The notes below the pieces were generated by a model. That model did no database searches. It saw nothing but the letters and a program-made list of their open reading frames with translations, and was not told the DNA's origin. The translations under genes were made by a program, and so were the position numbers. Of a stretch of DNA of 12,199 bases, positions 8,628 through 12,199 are shown one piece after another. Source of the DNA: DATARH01 sp035504235 (GTDB lineage: Bacteria; Pseudomonadota; Alphaproteobacteria; ATCC43930; CGMCC-115725); assembly GCA_035504235.1 (NCBI GenBank), contig DATJSH010000173.1, forward strand, positions 1-12,199. Direction: 5' to 3'. Numbering within the stretch: the stretch's first letter is position 1; every line of letters starts with the position of its first letter.

Positions 8628-9101
8628 ATGCTGCTCCGCCGTCACCTTATCGTCCTCGCCCTGCTGCTCGTCGCGCTGCCGGTCGTCGCGCCGCCAGCCG
8701 GGGCGCTCGAAACATTCGACACCTCCGAGCTCACGATCATGACGGCCGGCGGGCCGCACAAATTCGCGATCGAGCTGGCGCTCACCGACGCGCAGATGGA
8801 GCAAGGGCTGATGTTCCGGCCGAGCATGCCCGCCGATCACGGCATGCTGTTCGACTTCAAGGCGCCGACCAAGGTCATGATGTGGATGAAGAATACGATC
8901 ATCCCGCTCGACATGCTGTTTCTCGACGAGCGTGGCCGGGTCATCGACATCCACGAGAATGCGGTGCCCTATTCCACCGACGTTATCGCCGCCAAGGCAC
9001 CGGCGCGCTATGTGATCGAGCTGAGCGGCGGCACGGTGGCCCGGCTCGGGATAAAAGTCGGCGACCGCGTAACCTCGCCCTATTTTACGACGCCTCCCTA
9101 G
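8628..9101 (+). CDS. Exported DUF192 (COG1430) protein
   Basis: DUF192 proteins are small beta-rich proteins of unknown molecular function, common in bacteria and archaea and often exported. This one has 157 residues. Residues 1-26 are a Sec signal peptide: MLLRRH, a leucine/valine-rich core, then PAGA before a probable cleavage near residue 27. Cleavage would leave a periplasmic domain of about 130 residues. The family's conserved blocks are in order: EQGLMFR (58-64), MLFDF (73-77), MWMKNT (85-90), IPLDMLFLD (92-100), VIDIHENAVP (105-114) and ELSGG (131-135). No cysteine or obvious catalytic triad is present. There is no strong Shine-Dalgarno before the ATG at 8628. The stop TAG (9099-9101) overlaps the stop of the convergent Nramp-like gene. 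No function can be assigned from the context. Confidence 0.9.
   Translation: MLLRRHLIVLALLLVALPVVAPPAGALETFDTSELTIMTAGGPHKFAIELALTDAQMEQGLMFRPSMPADHGMLFDFKAPTKVMMWMKNTIIPLDMLFLDERGRVIDIHENAVPYSTDVIAAKAPARYVIELSGGTVARLGIKVGDRVTSPYFTTPP
9098..9101. other. Shared CTAG: overlapping convergent stop codons
   Basis: The palindrome CTAG provides TAG for the DUF192 gene on the plus strand (9099-9101) and TAG for the Nramp-like gene on the minus strand (9098-9100). The two coding regions overlap by four bases, so there is no room for an intrinsic terminator between them and each transcript must run antisense into the other. Confidence 0.95.
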
Positions 9102-10453
9102 TGGCCCCAGGTCGCGAACATCGCCACGACCGTTAGCGTCATCGCCGCGGTCGAGAGCCACCCCAACACCCAAAGCGGGCGGGGCAAGGTGAACTCGCCC
9201 ATGACTTTCGGCTGCATCGTCATCACCATCATCACGATCATCAGCGGCACCGCGACGACCCCGTTGATCACCGCCGTCCAGAACAGGGCCTTGATCGGAT
9301 CGATGGTGAAAAAATTGAAGGCGACGCCGAGCAGCGTGCCGACCGCGATCGTCGCATAGAAGGCCTTGGCCTGGAGCGGCCGCGCGGTGAGGCTGGCCGG
9401 CCAGTGCAGCATTTCGGCCAGCGCATAGGCCGCTGAGCCCGCGAGCACCGGGATCGCCAGCATCCCTGTGCCGATGATGCCGCAGGCGAAAACCAAGAAC
9501 GCGAACTCACCAGCGATCGGGCGCAGCGCCTGCGCCGCCTGCTCCGAGGTTTGGATGTTCGTGATGTTATGGGCCGCGAGCGTCGCCGCGGTTGTGACGA
9601 TAATGCACCAGCTGATGAGATTGGAGAGGCCCATTCCGAACCAGGTATCAAGGCGGATGCGATGGATTTCGCCGGGCGCCTGCTCGGGTGCCTTGGTAAG
9701 CGGCTGGGCCTTGGGATCGGTTCGCTCGTCCTCGGCCTCCTCCGATGCCTGCCAGAAAAACAGGTAGGGGCTGATCGTCGTGCCGAGCACCGCGACGACG
9801 CTGGTGAGAAAATCGGTCGTCCATTGGATGTGCGGGACAAAGGTCGCGAAAGCAACCTCGCTCCAATGCACATCGACGATCAGGACCGTCGCGACATAAG
9901 CAAAGAGCGCCAGCGTCAACCATTTGAGGATCGAGGCGTAGCGCCGGTACTGCACGAATATTTCCAGCCCGGCACAAAGCACCGCCAGCAGCACCACGTA
10001 AAGCTGGGCCGAGCCGCCGCTCACCAGCTTCACCGCCGCGCCCATCGCACCGAGATCGGCGCCGAGATTGATGACGTTGGCGACGATCAGCAACAGCACG
10101 ATAAAGCGCAGCAGCCAGGGCGAATAATGGTCATCGACATTGGCGGCGATGCCCTGGCCGGTAACCCGGCCGATACGCCCGCTCACCTCCTGGATCGCCG
10201 CCATCAGTGGGAAGCTGAACAGCATCAGCCACGTCATGCCGTAGCCGAACTGCGCCCCGACCTGCGAATAGGTGGCGATGCCGGACGGATCGTCGTCCGC
10301 AGCGCCGGTGATCAGCCCGGGGCCAAGAAACGCAAGGAACCCGCGGCGCTCCCTGGTTGCCATAACATCGCGGGCATGGCGATGCGGCAGCCAGACCGGG
10401 CGGTGCCAGCGGCGCTGCCGGGTTAGCGACGGCGGGATCGCGTCGAGCGGCAT
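9098..10453 (-). CDS. Nramp-superfamily (SLC11-like) metal transporter, atypical metal-binding motifs
   Basis: This inner-membrane LeuT-fold transporter (451 residues, about 11 predicted membrane segments) belongs to COG1914. GPGLITGAADDDPSGIAT (44-61) aligns without gaps with the first Nramp helix, but DPGN is DPSG here: Asp55 is kept and the metal-binding Asn becomes Gly58. In helix 6, GTTISPYLFF (224-233) aligns with the GxxxMPH region, so the metal-binding Met becomes Ser228 and His becomes Tyr230. A charged loop (236-268) follows. Classic Mn/Fe transport is therefore doubtful; Mg or another hard cation is possible. The ATG at 10453 is four bases after the hydrolase stop, without a ribosome site, giving a basic 30-residue N-terminal extension. 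ATG 10363 (MATRERR) is the alternative start and matches usual family lengths better. Confidence 0.88.
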   Translation of the reverse strand: MPLDAIPPSLTRQRRWHRPVWLPHRHARDVMATRERRGFLAFLGPGLITGAADDDPSGIATYSQVGAQFGYGMTWLMLFSFPLMAAIQEVSGRIGRVTGQGIAANVDDHYSPWLLRFIVLLLIVANVINLGADLGAMGAAVKLVSGGSAQLYVVLLAVLCAGLEIFVQYRRYASILKWLTLALFAYVATVLIVDVHWSEVAFATFVPHIQWTTDFLTSVVAVLGTTISPYLFFWQASEEAEDERTDPKAQPLTKAPEQAPGEIHRIRLDTWFGMGLSNLISWCIIVTTAATLAAHNITNIQTSEQAAQALRPIAGEFAFLVFACGIIGTGMLAIPVLAGSAAYALAEMLHWPASLTARPLQAKAFYATIAVGTLLGVAFNFFTIDPIKALFWTAVINGVVAVPLMIVMMVMTMQPKVMGEFTLPRPLWVLGWLSTAAMTLTVVAMFATWGH

Positions 10454-10457
10454 GATG

Positions 10458-11369
10458 TCACAAGAAGTCGCGCAGCAGCTCGAGGAAACCGTCGAGCCGG
10501 TCGTGGTGCACCCAGTGACCGGCGCCCTCGAACGAGACCACCTTCGCGTTCTTGAAATGGCGGATGCGGCCGTCCTGCTCCGGATTGGAGGCCCAGCTCT
10601 CCTTGCCGTAGACCAGCAGCGTCGGACAGGCGATGCGCGACCACAAATCCTCGGTTTCCGCCTGGGTCAGGCCGTAAGGCCGGTCGGCGCGCACGTAATT
10701 GTCGAATTTCCAACTGTAGGTCCCGTCCTCGTTCTGGTTGACCCCATGCTGGGTCAAATGACGCGCCTGTTCTGGCGACAGGAAACGATTGGCTTCCTGC
10801 ATTCGTTTCAATGCCTCGTCAATCGAGGCGTAGCGGCGCGGCAGGCGGCCCGATAAAGCGCGCTGCTCTTCAACCCAGCGCCGCATGCGCTCGGCAATCG
10901 GCTGCTTGGCGCGCTCGACCATCGCCCGCGGCGCGATGCCGAGCCCCTCGATGGCGACAAGCTTTTTGACATTCTCGGGATAGATGCCGGTGTAGCGCAG
11001 CGTGATCATGCTGCCGAGCGAGTGCGCGACGATCGTCACCGGCGCCAGTTCCTGCTGATGGATCAGCTGGGCAAGGTCATAAATGTAGGCGGCCATCGAA
11101 TAGCTGCCGTCGGGCGACCATTGGCTGTCGCCGTGCCCTCGCAAATCGGGGGCGAGGATGTGCCAGTCATGGCGCAGCGCCTGAGCCACCCAGTCCCAAT
11201 TGCGGCAATGGTCGCGCCCGCCATGGACGAGGAGCAGCGGCGGCGCATCGGGATTGCCCCAATCGACGTAGTGCAGCCGCAGGCGCTGCGAGAAATAGAT
11301 TCGCGATGTCGGCCCGTAAGCGGCCTGACCGTCGCTGTCTTGCTCGGTTCCGGTGTTCGGCGTCGCCAT
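10458..11369 (-). CDS. Alpha/beta-fold hydrolase (cytoplasmic, substrate unknown)
   Basis: This is a 303-residue alpha/beta hydrolase with no signal peptide. YVDWGNPDAPPLLLVHGG (34-51) ends in the HGG oxyanion motif. DLRGHGDS (75-82) is typical of the epoxide-hydrolase/esterase group. The nucleophile elbow is AHSLG (115-119), with Ser117 and Ala in place of the first Gly. The catalytic His is His285 in GAGHWVHH. The acid is probably Glu257 (YGKES) or Asp266; I cannot decide between them. Residues about 145-240 form a helical cap. The ATG at 11369 is supported by AGGA seven bases upstream. Its TGA lies four bases before the Nramp-like ATG, suggesting one mRNA. An ester or related substrate is likely, but no specific reaction can be named. 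Confidence 0.88.
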   Translation of the reverse strand: MATPNTGTEQDSDGQAAYGPTSRIYFSQRLRLHYVDWGNPDAPPLLLVHGGRDHCRNWDWVAQALRHDWHILAPDLRGHGDSQWSPDGSYSMAAYIYDLAQLIHQQELAPVTIVAHSLGSMITLRYTGIYPENVKKLVAIEGLGIAPRAMVERAKQPIAERMRRWVEEQRALSGRLPRRYASIDEALKRMQEANRFLSPEQARHLTQHGVNQNEDGTYSWKFDNYVRADRPYGLTQAETEDLWSRIACPTLLVYGKESWASNPEQDGRIRHFKNAKVVSFEGAGHWVHHDRLDGFLELLRDFL

Positions 11370-11395
11370 CGGTCATTCCTGGTCTGAAACGACAA

Positions 11396-11434
11396 GACCC
11401 CCGCACGCATCATAGCGTCGCGGGGGTCCGTTTT
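11396..11434 (+). terminator. Strong GC hairpin with T-run (terminator-like)
   Basis: GACCCCCGC (11396-11404) pairs perfectly with GCGGGGGTC (11420-11428). Inside it ACGC (11405-11408) pairs with GCGT (11415-11418), with one bulged C (11419) and the loop ATCATA. TTTT (11431-11434) follows on the plus strand, and a looser U-rich run TTGTCGTTT follows on the minus strand, so either direction could be served. No plus-strand gene lies just upstream. It sits 27 bases before the minus-strand hydrolase ATG. The minus-strand reading of the loop, TATGAT, also resembles a -10 box. Confidence 0.45.
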
Positions 11435-11452
11435 GCGAAGCTGTCCTTCGCA
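11434..11452. repeat. Second tandem hairpin
   Basis: TGCGAAG (11434-11440) and CTTCGCA (11446-11452) are perfect 7-bp reverse complements around the 5-base loop CTGTC. The hairpin directly abuts the next one. Confidence 0.5.
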
Positions 11453-11472
11453 GCCCGGCATCAAAGCCGGGC
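11453..11472. repeat. Third tandem hairpin
   Basis: GCCCGGC (11453-11459) and GCCGGGC (11466-11472) are perfect 7-bp reverse complements around the 6-base loop ATCAAA. It starts at the base after the second hairpin ends. Confidence 0.5.
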
Positions 11473-11483
11473 TATATCCTGGT

Positions 11484-11520
11484 CTTGGCGCTCCGTTGCC
11501 GATGCCAAGGGGTCGGCAAC
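11484..11520. ncRNA. Candidate H-type pseudoknot RNA element
   Basis: Two perfect stems interleave. CTTGGC (11484-11489) is complementary to GCCAAG (11504-11509). GTTGCCGA (11495-11502) is complementary to TCGGCAAC (11513-11520). The order a-b-a'-b' is that of an H-type pseudoknot, with loops of 5, 1 and 3 bases; if the pseudoknot does not form, the two hairpins exclude each other. I do not recognise a known riboswitch family. It could be a metabolite sensor, part of a small RNA, or chance. Confidence 0.3.
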
Positions 11521-11625
11521 TGGCGCGCGCCCGGCGGAGTCATGTCGAGCATCAACACCCTCCCTCTGACTGGTTTCCGGGTCCGCCACCGCGCCCCTCC
11601 CTGGGATGACCCTTGGGCTGGCGCA

Positions 11626-11655
11626 TTGACGACAATCTGCATCTGGGACTTTGAT
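11626..11655 (+). promoter_or_regulatory. Sigma70-like promoter candidate for the dienelactone-hydrolase-like gene
   Basis: TTGACG (11626-11631) matches five of six -35 bases. After 18 bases TTTGAT (11650-11655) matches four of six -10 bases. The predicted start near 11662 leaves a leader of about 45 bases before the GTG, so this transcript would not contain the hairpins upstream. Confidence 0.35.
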
Positions 11656-11668
11656 CGCCCGTCGTCAA
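11626..11668. repeat. TTGACGAC inverted repeat around a possible promoter
   Basis: TTGACGAC (11626-11633) and GTCGTCAA (11661-11668) are perfect reverse complements 27 bases apart. The left arm overlaps the putative -35 and the right arm lies about where transcription would start, a layout seen for operators. Chance cannot be excluded for 8-bp arms. Confidence 0.3.
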
Positions 11669-11693
11669 GTCGAAATCGCAACGCATTTGCAGC

Positions 11694-11700
11694 GGAAGGA
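11694..11700 (+). promoter_or_regulatory. Ribosome binding site fixing the GTG start at 11707
   Basis: The purine-rich GGAAGGA (11694-11700) lies six bases before GTG 11707. It is the only good Shine-Dalgarno near this reading frame and sets the start just before the signal peptide. Confidence 0.7.
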
Positions 11701-11706
11701 AAAACC

Positions 11707-12199
11707 GTGACGGGCCGCCGGGTTAGCTTCTTCATTTTGCTGGCCGGCGCGCTGGTCGCCGCGCCTGCGACCGCGCAGGAACTGGTGCATTTCCCCTCGC
11801 TCGACGACTACCGCACAAGGCTCGATGGCTATCTCTATCGCCCGCAGGGTGCCGGCCCGCACCCGGCGGTCATCGGCCTGCACGGCTGCTCCGGGATGAT
11901 GACGACGGACGGCGGCATCTTGCCGATCGAGTTCGCCTGGGCCTATCGCCTCAATGCCGAAGGCTACGCCGTGCTGCTGGTCGACAGCTTCGGGCCGCGC
12001 CGGCAGGGCGAGATGTGCTCGATCGCCGGTTTCAACCTCGTCGTCTATCGAAACCGGCCCAAGGATGCCTATGGCGCGCTCGCCTGGCTGCAGGCGCAGC
12101 CCGATATCCGGCCCGACCGGATCGCCGCGCTCGGCTGGTCGCAGGGTGGCGGGACGGTGCTGATGTCGGTCGGCGAGCCAAGCCTTGGCCGCCCCGCCG
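11707..12199 (+). CDS. Exported dienelactone-hydrolase-family protein (3' end outside window)
   Basis: The visible 164 codons encode an alpha/beta hydrolase of the dienelactone hydrolase type, and the frame runs off the right edge. The GTG start is supported by GGAAGGA six bases upstream and by an immediate signal peptide: TGRR, a hydrophobic core FFILLAGALVAA, and probable cleavage after ATA at residue 23. The mature protein would lie in the periplasm. VIGLHGCSGM (55-64) is the oxyanion region. AYRLNAEGYAVLLVDSFGPR (79-98) is the family's strand-loop. GWSQGG (143-148) is the nucleophile elbow with Ser145, where true dienelactone hydrolase uses cysteine. The acid and histidine of the triad are beyond the edge. 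An ester or peptide-like substrate is possible; I assign none. It is divergent from the other hydrolase gene across the structured 337-bp region. Confidence 0.85.
   Translation, partial: MTGRRVSFFILLAGALVAAPATAQELVHFPSLDDYRTRLDGYLYRPQGAGPHPAVIGLHGCSGMMTTDGGILPIEFAWAYRLNAEGYAVLLVDSFGPRRQGEMCSIAGFNLVVYRNRPKDAYGALAWLQAQPDIRPDRIAALGWSQGGGTVLMSVGEPSLGRPA

Larger units (their letters stand above)
11370..11706. other. Structured divergent intergenic region (337 bp)
   Basis: There is no credible coding frame between the hydrolase (minus) and the dienelactone-hydrolase-like gene (plus); short open frames here lack ribosome sites and recognisable motifs. The region holds, left to right: three consecutive hairpins (11396-11472), an interleaved pair of stems (11484-11520), a GGCGGA/TCCGCC pair enclosing 43 bases (11533-11587), two copies of CCCTCCCT (11558-11565, 11595-11602), and a TTGACGAC/GTCGTCAA inverted repeat (11626-11668) overlapping a possible promoter. 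Candidate explanations are an unannotated small RNA, a 5' leader regulator, or stacked terminators. Confidence 0.6.

Noticed and set aside
9551..10426. Long plus-strand frame opposite the Nramp-like gene
   Set aside because: The translation is low-complexity and charged, while the minus strand encodes a coherent transporter.
11370..11706. Known riboswitch (SAM-II, TPP, cobalamin, fluoride), 6S RNA, SRP RNA, RNase P RNA or tmRNA
   Set aside because: None of the signature motifs I can recall is present on either strand; only generic hairpins and a possible pseudoknot are seen.
11472..11735. Small minus-strand ORF in the intergenic region
   Set aside because: It has no ribosome site or known motif and covers the inverted repeats and the start of the exported hydrolase gene.

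Overview
This is a high-GC, tightly packed bacterial chromosome segment. Its gene content and codon use point to an alphaproteobacterium, possibly of the Rhodospirillales or Rhizobiales type; this is inferred from protein flavour and cannot be proved here. Neighbouring genes often overlap or lie within a few bases of each other. I see no insertion sequence, phage gene, CRISPR array, tRNA or rRNA.

Bases 1-4819 (+ strand) hold the 3' part of a SUF iron-sulfur cluster operon: the last 213 codons of sufB, then complete sufC, sufD, sufS, a sufU-type scaffold/sulfur-transfer gene and a sufT-type DUF59 gene. SufS removes sulfur from cysteine, the SufU-like protein probably accepts it, SufB/SufC/SufD build the cluster with ATP, and SufT acts in maturation or delivery. 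No sufE or sufA lies in the visible part, although the 5' end of the operon is outside the window.

Bases 4823-8559 (- strand) hold two genes transcribed towards the SUF operon: a trans-sulfuration-family PLP enzyme (8559-7399), then a large CPA1 sodium/proton antiporter with a C-terminal cyclic-nucleotide-binding domain (7333-4823). The latter recalls the plant SOS1 architecture. The antiporter and sufT stop codons are three bases apart.

Bases 8628-9101 (+) encode a secreted DUF192 protein. Its stop codon overlaps, within a CTAG palindrome, the stop of a convergent Nramp-superfamily transporter (10453-9098, -). That transporter lacks two of the classic metal ligands and is probably co-transcribed behind an alpha/beta hydrolase (11369-10458, -), four bases upstream.

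Bases 11370-11706 form a 337-bp divergent intergenic region that is unusually rich in perfect inverted repeats: three hairpins in a row, then an interleaved stem pair that could form an H-type pseudoknot. It is the best candidate here for an undescribed element. From 11707 a secreted dienelactone-hydrolase-like protein begins with a GTG start and runs off the right edge.

Most of the window is recognisable housekeeping and transport biology. The points most worth following are the structured intergenic region, the atypical Nramp protein, the SOS1-like antiporter and the SufU-type SUF variant.
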